Below are positions 30,603-40,327 of a DNA stretch of 64,000 nt, one piece after another; position 1 is the stretch's first letter, and the number at the start of each line of letters is the position of its first letter. A program made the position numbers and the translations under genes. The notes under the pieces are model-generated. The model worked only from the letters and a program-made list of their open reading frames with translations, was not told where the DNA came from and ran no database searches. The stretch is from Pseudonocardia sp. 73-21 (GTDB taxonomy: Bacteria; Actinomycetota; Actinomycetes; Mycobacteriales; Pseudonocardiaceae), in assembly GCF_001899645.1 (NCBI RefSeq), contig NZ_MKVV01000045.1, positions 24,479 through 88,478 on the forward strand, written 5' to 3'.

Positions 30603-31025
30603 TCAATCGTTGTCGCGGGCGGCCAGCTCGGCCAGCATGCGGTTGTAGGCCGCCATCTCCGGGTCCTCGTCGGCCTGGACGGGCCGGGCCCGCACCGGTC
30701 GCGGCCCGAAGGGCGAGGGACCGGTGGCGACGGCGGGGGCGGCCACCACGGGCTCGGGCTCCGGTTCCGGATCGGCGTCCCACGGGTGCTCGGGGAGCTC
30801 GCCCCGGATGCGCCTGATCTCCATGCCCAGCATCCGCCACCACATGTAGCCGAAGAAGAGGGCGAACACGGGCCACTGCAGGCCGTAGCCGACGTTGAGT
30901 GCGCTGCCCATCGACGACCCCGCACGGTGCCACTGCCACGCCGCCAGGAGGCCGCACGTGACCATCGCGCCGATCGTGAGCAGGTGCCACATGATCCAGC
31001 GTGGGGAGAGGACGAGCTGTCGCAC
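30603..31025 (-). CDS. Small membrane protein with Pro/Glu-rich tail, unassigned
   Basis: About 140 aa from the GTG at 31025. Two N-terminal helices (WHLLTIGAMVTCGLLAAWQW and NVGYGLQWPVFALFFGYMWW) are followed by a charged, proline-rich cytoplasmic tail (EPEPEPVVAAP) and a short helical end. The start of the protein (LSPRWIMWHL) resembles the first helix region of SURF1-like proteins, but the rest does not. It is probably co-transcribed with the DUF3817 gene 8 bp downstream. The function is unknown. Confidence 0.72.
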   Translation of the reverse strand: MRQLVLSPRWIMWHLLTIGAMVTCGLLAAWQWHRAGSSMGSALNVGYGLQWPVFALFFGYMWWRMLGMEIRRIRGELPEHPWDADPEPEPEPVVAAPAVATGPSPFGPRPVRARPVQADEDPEMAAYNRMLAELAARDND

Positions 31026-31059
31026 CCCGTCAGAGTACGCCGACCGGTAGCGTCCGATC

Positions 31060-31878
31060 GTGTCCCGGCTCCGCGTCACACCTCTCCGCGCCTGGTTGTC
31101 CCCCGCATCGCCGGACGAGCCCGTGATCACCGATCCGGGCGTTCGCCGCCTCGTCGTCACCGAGATCCTGGTCGTCCTGACCGTCACCCTCGGGCTCTCG
31201 GCCCTGCGCAGCGCCCTGAGCCTGCTCGACGCCCTGCTGCGGCCCGTCCCGCTCAGCCAGCAGCAGGTGGCGCTCAACGCGCCCGCGGCGAACGCCGACC
31301 TCGTCGACCTCGCGCTGCAGCTGGTGCGGGTGCTGCAGCTCGTCGGCTGGGGCGCGCTCGGGGCGTACCTGCTGATCCGCGCCGGCTTCGCGCTGCGACA
31401 CGTGGGCCTGGACGCCGGCCGCCCCGGCCGGGACGCGCTCGGCGCCGCCGGCCTGGCCGCGTTGATCGGCGTCCCGGGGCTGGGCCTCTACCTGGTGGCG
31501 CGCGCGCTCGGCGTGAGCCTGGACATCGCCCCCACCACCCTGGGCGACACGTGGTGGCGCGTGCCGGTGCTGATCGCCTCGGCGGCGGCGAACGCCTGGG
31601 CCGAGGAGCTGGTGATGATCGGGTACCTGCTGACGCGGCTGCGCCAGGTGGGGTGGTCGGAAAACCGTGCGGTGGTCGCGTCGGCCCTGCTGCGCGGCAG
31701 CTACCACCTCTACCAGGGCCTCGGCGGGTTCGTCGGCAACGTGGTGATGGGGTGCGTGTTCGGGCGCGTGTGGCAGCGCACGAACAGGCTGTGGGCGCTG
31801 ATCGGCGCCCACACCCTGATCGACGTGGTGGCCTTCGTGGGCTACGCGGCGCTCGCCGGGAAGGTGGGCTGGCTCTGA
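31060..31878 (+). CDS. CPBP family intramembrane protein (Abi/CAAX-protease-like)
   Basis: 272 aa, GTG start, about seven membrane helices. The CPBP motifs are NAWAEELVMIGYLLTRL (the glutamate pair), a His in SYHLYQGLGG, and GAHTLIDVVAF (last metal-ligand His). The Arg of the classical EExxxR motif is replaced by Ile, a variant I would expect in actinobacterial members. It may be an intramembrane glutamic-type protease or a non-catalytic relative. No substrate is suggested by the neighbours. Confidence 0.88.
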   Translation: MSRLRVTPLRAWLSPASPDEPVITDPGVRRLVVTEILVVLTVTLGLSALRSALSLLDALLRPVPLSQQQVALNAPAANADLVDLALQLVRVLQLVGWGALGAYLLIRAGFALRHVGLDAGRPGRDALGAAGLAALIGVPGLGLYLVARALGVSLDIAPTTLGDTWWRVPVLIASAAANAWAEELVMIGYLLTRLRQVGWSENRAVVASALLRGSYHLYQGLGGFVGNVVMGCVFGRVWQRTNRLWALIGAHTLIDVVAFVGYAALAGKVGWL

Positions 31879-31885
31879 ATGTCAG

Positions 31886-32803
31886 CTAGTGCTCGGCCAG
31901 GATCTGGTAGCGCATCTTCGCCATCATGTTCTCCGCCCCGGCCGGGATGCCCGAGGCCGAGAAGAGCTCGTCGATGCGGCCGGGGATGTCCTCGGGGTCC
32001 CACTTCTTCCCGCCGTTGGTCACCTCGGCCACCGACGTGAACGGCTGGAAGATCTCGATGCTGTCGCCCTGGACGCCGAAGACCTTGCCGCTGATGTGCG
32101 CCGAGGCGTCCGAGCAGAGGAACGCCACGAGCGGCGCGATGTTCTCCGGGGCGAAGAAGTCGAACTCGCCGGCCGCCACCGACGCGTCGTGCTTGTCGCG
32201 GAACTCCTGCGGCATGAGGTCGAGCGTCATGCGCGTCAGGGCGGTGGGGGCGATCGCGTTGCTCGTGATGCCGCCGCGGGCACCCTCCATCGCGACGATC
32301 GTGGAGAACGCGGCGATGCCGGCCTTGGCGGCGCCGTAGTTGGTCTGGCCGAAGTTGCCCAGCAGCCCCGACGTGGACGCGGTGCTCACCACGTGCCCCG
32401 GGCGCTTGGCGTCCTTCCAGTACTGGACGGCCGCGCGCGTCGGCAGGAAGTGGCCGCGCAGGTGCACGCGGATGACCGCGTCCCAGTCGTCGTCGCTGAG
32501 CTTGGCGATGGTGCGGTCGCGCAGGATGCCGGCGTTGTTGACCAGCGCGTCGAGCTGGCCGAACTCGCTCACGGCCGTGCTGACCAGCCGGTTGGCCACC
32601 TCGGCGTCGGCCACGTCACCGCTCGCGGCGACGGCCCGGCCCCCGGCCGCGACGATCTCCTTCGCCACCGCCTCGCCCGCGTCCGCGTCGAACTCGGCGA
32701 CGACGACGGCCGCCCCCTGCGCCGAGCACTCCAGCGCCTCGCCGCGACCGATCCCGCGGCCGGCACCGGTGACGATGACGACCTTGCCATCCAGAAGTCC
32801 CAT
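31886..32803 (-). CDS. Short-chain dehydrogenase/reductase
   Basis: 305 aa SDR. Cofactor motif VTGAGRGIGRG, then LDALVNNAGILRD, and the catalytic set S-x12-Y-x3-K in STASTSGLLGNFGQTNYGAAKAG. The C-terminal extension (PFTSVAEVTNGGKKWDPEDI) and the preceding SGKVFGVQGDSIE segment resemble the 3-hydroxyacyl-CoA dehydrogenase part of multifunctional beta-oxidation proteins. Fatty acyl or steroid substrates are therefore plausible. The ATG at 32803 is the first sensible start. It stands alone between unrelated genes. Confidence 0.9.
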   Translation of the reverse strand: MGLLDGKVVIVTGAGRGIGRGEALECSAQGAAVVVAEFDADAGEAVAKEIVAAGGRAVAASGDVADAEVANRLVSTAVSEFGQLDALVNNAGILRDRTIAKLSDDDWDAVIRVHLRGHFLPTRAAVQYWKDAKRPGHVVSTASTSGLLGNFGQTNYGAAKAGIAAFSTIVAMEGARGGITSNAIAPTALTRMTLDLMPQEFRDKHDASVAAGEFDFFAPENIAPLVAFLCSDASAHISGKVFGVQGDSIEIFQPFTSVAEVTNGGKKWDPEDIPGRIDELFSASGIPAGAENMMAKMRYQILAEH

Positions 32804-32857
32804 GGACGGACTATATGACCGACGAGTAACCCTGCGCTGTCGCGCCCGCCACACCCG

Positions 32858-33811
32858 CTAGCGCAGGGTGATCTGCTTGCCCGCCAGCGCGTCCTTCGCG
32901 CGACGCTCCGCGTCCGTCAGCGGGGTGGTCTCCTTCAGGGCCGCATCCAGCTTCGTGGCGAACGCGCCGACCGGCTCGGACCACTCCTTCGGGTGCAGGT
33001 CACGGTCGAGATCCCAGACCGGGACGAGCAGGCCGTGGGCGCGGAACGACCCCGCGTAGCGGGTGTTCTCGCCCAGGCCGAGCTCGCCGCGGGCCTGCAG
33101 CCGGGCCAGGGCCGCGAGCAGGGCGTCCTCCGGCTCCGGGCGGACCCAGCGCAGATGGGCCTTCGTGCCGGTGTCCACCCAGTACGCGGCGCGGACACCG
33201 GGCGCGACCACCGGCTCGGTCGGCATGATCACCGCGTTGGCCCGCTCGAGGGTGGACATGACCTCGGCGGTGGGCTCGGAGCCGTCCTCGTTGGGCGGCA
33301 CCCACCAGGCGAAGTCGCTGAACAGGGTGACGTCGAGCGCGGCGTCGGCCACGAGCAGGTCCTGCAGCCGCTCGCCGCCCTCGGCGCTCGGCGGCACGAC
33401 GGGCAGCGAGGTGCCGGGCTCGGCGGCGAACCCCCAGGTCAGGGCGCGGGCGAGGTCGGCGGAAAGGTCGCCGGAGCGGGTCTGCACCTGCATCCCGACG
33501 AGGATCTCGCCGTCCGGCCGCACCAGCGCGGCGGACGCCCCGGGCAGCACCGACGCCAGCGTGACGACACGGTCCCGGGCGTCCTTCAACGGCAGCGGGG
33601 CCTTCGCCGACGGCAGGAACTCGCGCAGCGCGACGAGGTCGCACTCGGCGGCGAGGCCCTCGAACGGGCGGATGACGATGACGTCGTCGCCCGCTCCGTG
33701 GCAGGCCTTGTAGCGCTTGCCCGAGCCGCAGGGGCAGGGACGACGGGGGTTCTCGCCCGCGGACTGTGAGCCCTGGGCATGGGCCTCGCGGACACGTGTC
33801 TTCTTCGCCAT
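32858..33811 (-). CDS. SEC-C motif protein (DUF5926-like)
   Basis: 317 aa. The N-terminus carries a zinc-binding SEC-C motif, RRPCPCGSGKRYKACHGAG (about residues 23-41), as at the end of SecA. A long alpha/beta domain with family segments VIRPFEGLAAECDLVALREF, FAWWVPPNEDG and PVWDLDRDLHPKEW follows. It is widespread and single-copy in actinobacteria and called DUF5926. The SEC-C motif suggests contact with ribosomes, SecB-like partners or nucleic acid; nothing more can be said. Confidence 0.85.
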   Translation of the reverse strand: MAKKTRVREAHAQGSQSAGENPRRPCPCGSGKRYKACHGAGDDVIVIRPFEGLAAECDLVALREFLPSAKAPLPLKDARDRVVTLASVLPGASAALVRPDGEILVGMQVQTRSGDLSADLARALTWGFAAEPGTSLPVVPPSAEGGERLQDLLVADAALDVTLFSDFAWWVPPNEDGSEPTAEVMSTLERANAVIMPTEPVVAPGVRAAYWVDTGTKAHLRWVRPEPEDALLAALARLQARGELGLGENTRYAGSFRAHGLLVPVWDLDRDLHPKEWSEPVGAFATKLDAALKETTPLTDAERRAKDALAGKQITLR

Positions 33812-33834
33812 GGTTCCGCCGACGCTAGCGGGTG

Positions 33835-34758
33835 CTACGCGGTGGCCCCCACCCGCACCACCACTTCGCGGCGGGTGCGCCGGGCCGGCCCCAGGAGCGC
33901 CGTGAGGCGGACGACCAGCACGGCCGTGACCCCGGCGGTGGCGGCGGCCAGCAGGTCCAGCACGGCGTGCAGCAGGACGCCGTCCGCGAGGGCCTGCACG
34001 CCCGTGCGCAACGACCAGAGCAGCACGACCACCCCGAGCACGACACCGGCCGCCCACAGCAGCCACCAGACCAGCAGCAGCCGCGACGGGCGGGGACGGA
34101 CGCCTGCGGGGCGGCCCCACGCCGTGTGCTCGATCTCGGCCAGCACGGACCCCGGCACCGCGAGGTTGAGCCCCGGCAGCACCCAGCCGACGACGGTCGC
34201 GCGGGCCGAACGGGAGGGCGCCACCCCGGCCCCCTCGGCCGCGGCCGCACCGGCGCGCAGGGTCCAGGCCACCAGCACGAGACCGGCCAGCAGCGCGAGC
34301 ACCGGAGCGACCGTGCCCGCGGTGTTCACCAGCGCGTCCGAGACGGCGACGACCGTGGCGGACAGCGCCCGGTCCCGGCTGGCGAGCAGCAGGACGTACC
34401 GCCAGATCTCGGCCCCCGCCGCCACCACGGCCACGACGGCGGTGGCCCAGAGCAGCGGGACGAGGGTGTTCAGCAGCGTGCGGGCGGCGCGCAGCGGGTC
34501 GGGCGGGGGCTCGGCCGGCTCCGGGTCCACCCAGGCCTGCGCCGGGAACCCCCACCGCGGCAGGAACCGGTAGCGCGGAGGACCGGCGTACGGCGCGCGC
34601 GGGGGCGGCGGCGGGGCGGGCATCGCGGACGCGGGCGGCTCCGCCGTCCAGTGCAGGGGCGCGAGGTAGCGGCCGCAGAACGGGCAGAACGGGCCGCCCG
34701 CGGGCACCGAACGCTGCCCGCAGCGCGGGCAGATGACCGGTGAACCCGGCGTGGCCAT
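33835..34758 (-). CDS. Zinc-ribbon DUF4328-like membrane protein
   Basis: 307 aa. It starts with a zinc ribbon (CPRCGQRSVPAG, then CPFCGRYLAP), then a Pro-rich linker, then six or so membrane helices. Conserved loop residues such as GWVLPGLNLAVP and EIEHTAWGRP agree with DUF4328. The zinc ribbon probably sits in the cytoplasm. It is followed by the SEC-C gene on the same strand and preceded by the rhodanese gene 10 bp away. The function is unknown. Confidence 0.78.
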   Translation of the reverse strand: MATPGSPVICPRCGQRSVPAGGPFCPFCGRYLAPLHWTAEPPASAMPAPPPPPRAPYAGPPRYRFLPRWGFPAQAWVDPEPAEPPPDPLRAARTLLNTLVPLLWATAVVAVVAAGAEIWRYVLLLASRDRALSATVVAVSDALVNTAGTVAPVLALLAGLVLVAWTLRAGAAAAEGAGVAPSRSARATVVGWVLPGLNLAVPGSVLAEIEHTAWGRPAGVRPRPSRLLLVWWLLWAAGVVLGVVVLLWSLRTGVQALADGVLLHAVLDLLAAATAGVTAVLVVRLTALLGPARRTRREVVVRVGATA

Positions 34759-34768
34759 CCCGCCGCGC

Positions 34769-35110
34769 CTAGATGACGTCGGGCGCGGCGCCGTCGCGCT
34801 CGCTGACCATGGGACGGCCGTTGGCCGCCCACGACTGCATCCCGCCTCCCACGTTGACGGCCGCGCGGCCGTTCTGGTTGAGGAACGCGACGACGCGCCC
34901 GGAGCGGCCGCCGGAGCGGCAGATCACGTAGACGGGATCGGCCTCCGGCACGTCGGCGATGCGCGTCGGCACCTCGTTCATGGGCAGGTGGGTGGCGTCG
35001 GGGGCGTGGCCTGCGGCCCACTCGTCGTCCTCACGGACGTCGAGCAGGACGGCGTCGGCGGGCAGCTCGGTCACGCCGATCTCGGGAACCGCGTTCATGG
35101 GGCGAATCAT
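34769..35110 (-). CDS. Single-domain rhodanese-like protein
   Basis: 113 aa. The complete rhodanese fold is seen: LLDVREDDEWAAGHAPDATH, then the active-site loop CRSGGRSGR with catalytic Cys, then NVGGGMQSWAANGRP. It is a stand-alone sulfurtransferase domain of the GlpE/PspE size, without a signal peptide. A second Met at 35098 is a possible start. It probably takes part in sulfur transfer or thiol chemistry; no partner is evident nearby. Confidence 0.9.
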   Translation of the reverse strand: MIRPMNAVPEIGVTELPADAVLLDVREDDEWAAGHAPDATHLPMNEVPTRIADVPEADPVYVICRSGGRSGRVVAFLNQNGRAAVNVGGGMQSWAANGRPMVSERDGAAPDVI

Positions 35111-35170
35111 GACACGACCGGTGGTGACGCCGGGGTGAACGCGGCGACCTCGGATGGCAGCAGGGACCGC

Positions 35171-36326
35171 TCAGTGCACCATCGCCTTCTCCGAGCCCGC
35201 ACCCGTCAGGGAGCGGACCTCCATCTCGGCGCACTTCGCCGTGCCGGACCCCGTGCGGCCGCCGACGTAGGTGCCGGCGATGCCCAGCAGGAACGACACC
35301 GGGATGGAGACGATGCCCGGGTTCTCCAGCGGGAAGAAGTCCCACCCGCCGCCCGGGAAGATGACGCTCTCCGGGCCGGAGACGACCGGCGAGAAGAGGA
35401 TCAGCAGCACGCAGACGCCGAGGCCGCCGTAGATGCTCCACAGCGCGCCGGTGGTGTTGAACCGCTTCCAGAACAGCGAGTAGAAGATCGTCGGCAGGTT
35501 CGCCGAGGCCGCCACCGCGAACGCCAGCGCCACCAGGAACGCGATGGTGATGCCGTTGACGAGGATGCCGCCGACGATCACGAAGGCGCCGACCGCGAGC
35601 GCCGGGCGACCCACACGTCCTGGTCCGGGGTGGCCTGGCCCTTCTTGATCACGTTGGCGTACACGTCGTGGGCGAACGACGCCGAGGCCGTGATCGTCAG
35701 GCCGGCCACCACCGCGAGGATCGTGGCGAACGCGACCGCCGAGACCGGGCCGAGCAGGATCTCGCCACCGAGCTGGTAGGCCAGCAACGGCGCCGCCGAG
35801 TTCGCGCCACCGGGGGCGGCCTTGATGGCGTCCGGGCCGACCAGGTCGGCCGCACCGAAGCCGAGCACCAGCGTGAACAGGGAGAAGACGCCGATCAGCC
35901 AGATCGCCCAGACCACCGAGCTGCGGGCCGCCTTCGCGGTGGGCACGGTGTCGCGGCGGCCCGCACGGGGCGCTGCCGCATGCGGAACGCGAGCACGTCG
36001 CCCATCGTGAACTTCCCGGTGTTGCGCAACAGCTCCGCCACCAGCAGCAACGCGACGAGCCACGCCACGAGGAAGCCGATGGAGTAGAGGAAACCGTCGT
36101 AGCCGCTCGTGGCGATGGCCCCGGCGATACCGAGGAACGACGCCGCCGAGAGCTAGTCGCCGGCGATCGCGACGCCGTTCTGCTGTCCGGTGAACGACCG
36201 GCCCGCGGCGTAGTAGTCCGGGGCGGTCTTGTTGGTGCGGCTCGCCCGGTAGCCGAACACCAGCGTGATGGCGATGAACACGACGAAGATGCCGATGTTC
36301 AGGGCCGGGTTGCCCACGGCGGTCAT
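35171..36326 (-). pseudogene. actP: Degenerate cation/acetate symporter (ActP type)
   Basis: Remnants of one SSS-family acetate permease lie in three reading frames. The N-terminus from 36326 reads to [10 protein letters not shown], then meets a TAG at 36153-36155 where relatives have Tyr of GDYLSAAS. The same frame goes on as [11 protein letters not shown] through [12 protein letters not shown]. There about 150-170 codons are missing, and the sequence resumes in another frame as [18 protein letters not shown] further small deletion near 35610 shifts frame again before VGAFVIVGG and the C-terminus. Three independent lesions make a functional product very unlikely. The DUF485 partner upstream is intact. 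Confidence 0.88.
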
Positions 36327-36655
36327 GCCCCGCCCTCGATCCGGTCGCGGAGGCGCTCGGCCGCCGGATCGATGTTGCGGTTCGCGTACCGCACGTAGAG
36401 CGTGGTGATCACGAACGTGCTGACGAACTGCAGCAGACCGAAGATCAGACCGATGTTGATGTTGCCGGCCACCTTGGTGGCCATGAACGCCGGCGCGTAG
36501 GACGCCAGCAGCACGTACAGGAGATACCAGGCCAGGAACGCCGCGCTCATCGGGAAGACGAAACGGCGCAGTCGCGACCTGAGGTCGGCGAACTCCGGAC
36601 TGGCCTGTACCTGTTCGTAGATGGTGCCTGTGGACCGCTCGCCGGTCGTACTCAC
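36323..36655 (-). CDS. DUF485 membrane protein (YjcH type), partner of decayed symporter
   Basis: 110 aa with two hydrophobic helices ([20 protein letters not shown] and [18 protein letters not shown]) and flanking charged segments, the DUF485 layout. Such proteins are encoded directly before actP in many bacteria (yjcH-actP). GGGAGGAAGCC precedes the GTG at 36655, an excellent ribosome site. Its stop overlaps the start of the symporter remnant by 4 nt. The frame is intact even though its partner is broken, so the decay may be recent, or the protein may serve the paralogous symporters next door. Confidence 0.87.
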   Translation of the reverse strand: MSTTGERSTGTIYEQVQASPEFADLRSRLRRFVFPMSAAFLAWYLLYVLLASYAPAFMATKVAGNINIGLIFGLLQFVSTFVITTLYVRYANRNIDPAAERLRDRIEGGA

Positions 36656-36807
36656 GGCTTCCTCCCGTTTTCCTGTTTCCCGGTGCAACTGTCATTGCCG
36701 CCGCATGGTTACTCACCGGGCAATGAACACTGCGTGATCATCTAACCCCGGAGGGTGATTGCGCAGCGAACCATAGTGCGGAGCACGACGGATCTCCGAC
36801 CGGGTCT

Positions 36808-38556
36808 CTAGCCGCCGGGACGGCCCCGCTCGGCGAGCCGGTCGCGGCTGAGCCCCAGCCGTTCCGGGGCGTGCAGCTGCAGCAGCACCTGGTCGGCGTC
36901 CGCCGGCACGCGCTTCGCGGTCAGCTTGCTGACCCCGACCATGACCAGGAACGCCGCCGGCACGCTGACCAGCGCGGGGCGGTAGAGCAGCACGCCCGCC
37001 CAGCTCGAGTCGGCGATGCCGGCGAGGCTGACCCCCACCGCGCCGGCCGACAGCAGGCCCCCGACCAGCACCCCGGCGATGGCCCCGCGGTCGGTGAGCC
37101 CGCGCCACCAGATCCCGAGCAGCAGCAACGGGCAGAACGTCGACGCCGCCACGGCGAACACCAGGGCGACCGCCTCGGAGAAGTCCAGCCGCGTGACGAA
37201 CAGCGACAGCGCCAGCGGCACGGCGCCGGCGAGCACGGCGGAGAGCCGGAAGTCCCGGACCCGGCCGGTGCCCAGCAGGTCGGTGGACAGCACGCCGGCG
37301 ATGCTCACGACCAGCCCCGACGACGTGGAGAGGAACGCCGCCCACGCGCCGGCCGCCACCACCGCGCCCAGGATCGCGCCCGCGAGCGAGCTGCCCAGGA
37401 CCGCCGACGGCAGCAGCAGGACGGCCGCGTCGGTGTCGCCGCTGACCAGCAGCTGCGGTGTGTACAGCCGCGACAACGCCCCGACCAGCGTCACCGTCAT
37501 GTAGAACGCCCCGATCAGGGCCAGCACGACCACCGCGGTGCGACGAGCCGCCCGGCCGTCGGGGTTGGTGTAGAAGCGCACCAGCACGTGGGGCAGCCCC
37601 ATCGTGCCGAGGAACGTCGCGAGGATCAGCGAGTACGTGGCCAGCAGCCCGTACGGGCGGCCCTCCGGGAACGGGGTCAGCCAGTCGGCGTCCTCGACCG
37701 GGGCCCCGGCCACGATCGGCACGGGGGAACCGGCCAGGAAATCCAGCGTCGCGTCGGCCTTCACCGTGTGGGTGCCGGGCTCCCAGCGCAGCGACGCGCT
37801 GACCCGTTGCACGCCGTCGACGAGGCCGGTGGCGGTGAGGTCGACCGGGGCGCGCACCTGCAGCTGGACGTCGGTGTCGATGGACACCGTCGTGGCGGCG
37901 GTGAACACCGGCGGGGCGGGGCGGTCGAACGTGCGGTCGCCGCCGACGAAGTACACGAGCGCGATGACGGCGGGCAGGGCCAGCGCCGCGAACTTGAACC
38001 AGTACTGGAACGCCTGCACGAACGTGATCGACCGCATGCCGCCCAGCAGCACCGTGGCGACGACGACGACCGCGGCGGCCACCTCCCCCGTCCACGACGG
38101 GAGGGAGGTGACGATCGCGATCGTGAGCCCCGCACCCTGCAGCTGCGGCAGCAGGTAGAGCCAACCGATGATGATCACGAAGATCGTGCAGACCATGCGC
38201 AGCACGGGTGACCGCAGCCGGGCCTCGGCGAAGTCCGGCACCGTGTAGGCCCCGGAGCGCCGCAGCGGTGCGGCCACGAACAGCACGAGCGCGAGGTAGC
38301 CGGCGGCGTAGCCGACCGGGTACCAGAGGGCGTCCACGCCGTCGCGCAGGATGAGCCCGGCGATACCCAGGAACGAGGCCGCCGACAGGTACTCGCCCGA
38401 GATCGCGCTCGCGTTGGCCGTGGGGCCGACGGTGCGGGAGGCGACCAGGAAGTCCGACGTGCTGCGCGCCACCCGGACCCCGATGGAGCCGATCACCGCC
38501 GAGGCCACGGCGACGAGGCCCATGGCCACGATCGCAAGGATGGCGGTGGTCGTCAC
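36808..38556 (-). CDS. Sodium:solute symporter family protein, paralogue 2
   Basis: 582 aa with 13 or so helices. SSS signatures include [20 protein letters not shown] near helix 2, IGWLYLLPQLQGAGL, and the segment TFLGTMGLPHVLVRFYTNPDG typical of the acetate/monocarboxylate branch. An extracytoplasmic insert (about residues 205-275, PAPPVFTAATTVSID onward) is larger than in ActP. It is very similar to the gene at 38564 over its whole length, so the pair arose by tandem duplication. They are separated by 7 bp. The substrate is probably a short-chain carboxylate, by family resemblance. Confidence 0.88.
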   Translation of the reverse strand: MTTTAILAIVAMGLVAVASAVIGSIGVRVARSTSDFLVASRTVGPTANASAISGEYLSAASFLGIAGLILRDGVDALWYPVGYAAGYLALVLFVAAPLRRSGAYTVPDFAEARLRSPVLRMVCTIFVIIIGWLYLLPQLQGAGLTIAIVTSLPSWTGEVAAAVVVVATVLLGGMRSITFVQAFQYWFKFAALALPAVIALVYFVGGDRTFDRPAPPVFTAATTVSIDTDVQLQVRAPVDLTATGLVDGVQRVSASLRWEPGTHTVKADATLDFLAGSPVPIVAGAPVEDADWLTPFPEGRPYGLLATYSLILATFLGTMGLPHVLVRFYTNPDGRAARRTAVVVLALIGAFYMTVTLVGALSRLYTPQLLVSGDTDAAVLLLPSAVLGSSLAGAILGAVVAAGAWAAFLSTSSGLVVSIAGVLSTDLLGTGRVRDFRLSAVLAGAVPLALSLFVTRLDFSEAVALVFAVAASTFCPLLLLGIWWRGLTDRGAIAGVLVGGLLSAGAVGVSLAGIADSSWAGVLLYRPALVSVPAAFLVMVGVSKLTAKRVPADADQVLLQLHAPERLGLSRDRLAERGRPGG

Positions 38557-38563
38557 GGAGCCA

Positions 38564-40324
38564 CTATGTCAATTCCGGTCGCTGTACGTCACGAACTCCG
38601 GGACGACCGACCCGATCGGGGTTGAGCCCGAGGCGTTCCGGGGCGTGCAGCCGCAGCAGGACCTGCTCGGTGTCGACCGGGATCTCGGCCCGCGTCAGCC
38701 GGCTGACGACGATCATCGCGAGGAACGCCGCGGGCACCGTGACCGCGGCCGGCCGGTAGAGCAGCACGCCGATCCAGTCGTCGGGCAGGTCGGCGAACAT
38801 GCTCAGGCCGGTGGCCGCCCCCGAGAGCACACCGCCCACGAGCACACCGGCGATCGCCCCCCGTGCCGTCAGGCCCCGCCACCAGATGCCCAGCACCAGG
38901 AGCGGGCAGAACGTGGACGCGGCCACGGCGAACACCAGCGGCACGGTGAGCGAGAAGTCCAGCCGGGTGACGGTGAGCGCCAGGGCCAGCGGGATCACGC
39001 TGGACAGCACCGCGGCCAGCCGGAAGTCCTGCAGCCGGCCGCGCAGCACATCGGTGAACAGCACCCCGGCCAGGCTCACGACGAGCCCCGACGACGTGGA
39101 CAGGAACGCGGCGGCGGCCCCTGCGGCCACCAGCCCGCCCAGGAGCCAGCCGCCCCAGCCCGGCCCCAGCGCGGCCGTCGGTACGAGCAGGATCGCCGCG
39201 TCGGTCTGACCGCTGACCAGCAGCTGCGGCGTGTAGAACCGCGACAGCGCTCCGAGCAGCGTCACCAGGACGTAGAAGCCGCCGATCATCGCGAGCACCG
39301 CCACGGTGGTGCGCCGGGCCGCCCGGCCGTCGGCGTTGGTGTAGAAGCGCACCAGCACGTGCGGCAGCCCCATGGTGCCCAGGAACCCGGCGATGAGGAT
39401 CGAGTAGATCTCCAGCAGCTGGTCGCCCTTGTCCCCGGACATCGGGGCCAGCCAGTCACGGTCGGTGGTCGGTGCACCCGCGGGCGTGGGCACCGCGGAT
39501 CCCGCCTCGAACTCCAGCGTGGATCCCGCCGCCACCGCGTGCCGGCCCGGAGCCCACTGCACCGGCCCGTCCACCGTCCGGCCGTCGACGGTGCCCTTCG
39601 CCGTGAAGTCGACGGGGCCGGCCGTCTGCAGCAGCACCGGCGTGCGCACCTGCACGGTGGTGCGGTCGGCGAACTGCGGCGGCGCGGGCCGGTCGAAGGT
39701 GCGGGCGTCGGACAGGAACAGGCCGACGATGATGATCGCCGGCACGGCCAGCGCCGTGAGCTTGAGCCAGTACTGGAACGCCTGCACGAACGTGATGGAG
39801 CGCATCCCGCCACCGACCACCGTCAGCAGCACGACCACCCCGGCCGCAGCGATGCCGCTCCACGCCGGGAGCGACGTCAGCGTCGTCAGCGCGAGGCCGG
39901 CGCCCTGCAGCTGCGGCAGCAGGTAGAGCCAGCCGATGACCAGCACGAACAGGGTGCACAGCCGTCGCAGCGCGGGCGAGGACAGCCGGGCCTCGGCGAA
40001 GTCGGGCACCGTGTACGCCCCAGAGCGGCGCAGCGGCGCCGCCACGAACAGGAGCAGGGCGAGATAACCCGCCACGAACGCGACCGGGTACCAGAGGGCG
40101 TCGGCCCCCTCGCGGAGGATGAGCCCGGCGATGCCCAGGAACGACGCCGCCGACAGGTACTCCCCCGAGATCGCACTCGCGTTGGCGATCGGGCTGACGG
40201 TGCGGGAGGCGACCAGGAAGTCCGACGTGCTGCGCGCCACCCGGACCCCGAAGGACCCGATGACCGCCGACACGACGCCGACGAGGGCGATGGCGACGAG
40301 CGCCACCACCGAGGGGGTGGTCAT
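38564..40324 (-). CDS. Sodium:solute symporter family protein, paralogue 1
   Basis: 586 aa, a tandem paralogue of the following gene. It shares [60 protein letters not shown] and STFCPLLVLGIWWRGLT. The extracytoplasmic insert between the middle helices (PAPPQFADRTTVQVRTP onward) is again present but diverged. It starts 3 bp after the proline-rich DUF485-like gene, giving an operon of regulatory subunit, symporter, symporter. Divergence is concentrated in the insert, which could tune substrate or partner choice. Confidence 0.88.
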   Translation of the reverse strand: MTTPSVVALVAIALVGVVSAVIGSFGVRVARSTSDFLVASRTVSPIANASAISGEYLSAASFLGIAGLILREGADALWYPVAFVAGYLALLLFVAAPLRRSGAYTVPDFAEARLSSPALRRLCTLFVLVIGWLYLLPQLQGAGLALTTLTSLPAWSGIAAAGVVVLLTVVGGGMRSITFVQAFQYWLKLTALAVPAIIIVGLFLSDARTFDRPAPPQFADRTTVQVRTPVLLQTAGPVDFTAKGTVDGRTVDGPVQWAPGRHAVAAGSTLEFEAGSAVPTPAGAPTTDRDWLAPMSGDKGDQLLEIYSILIAGFLGTMGLPHVLVRFYTNADGRAARRTTVAVLAMIGGFYVLVTLLGALSRFYTPQLLVSGQTDAAILLVPTAALGPGWGGWLLGGLVAAGAAAAFLSTSSGLVVSLAGVLFTDVLRGRLQDFRLAAVLSSVIPLALALTVTRLDFSLTVPLVFAVAASTFCPLLVLGIWWRGLTARGAIAGVLVGGVLSGAATGLSMFADLPDDWIGVLLYRPAAVTVPAAFLAMIVVSRLTRAEIPVDTEQVLLRLHAPERLGLNPDRVGRPGVRDVQRPELT

Positions 40325-40327
40325 GCC

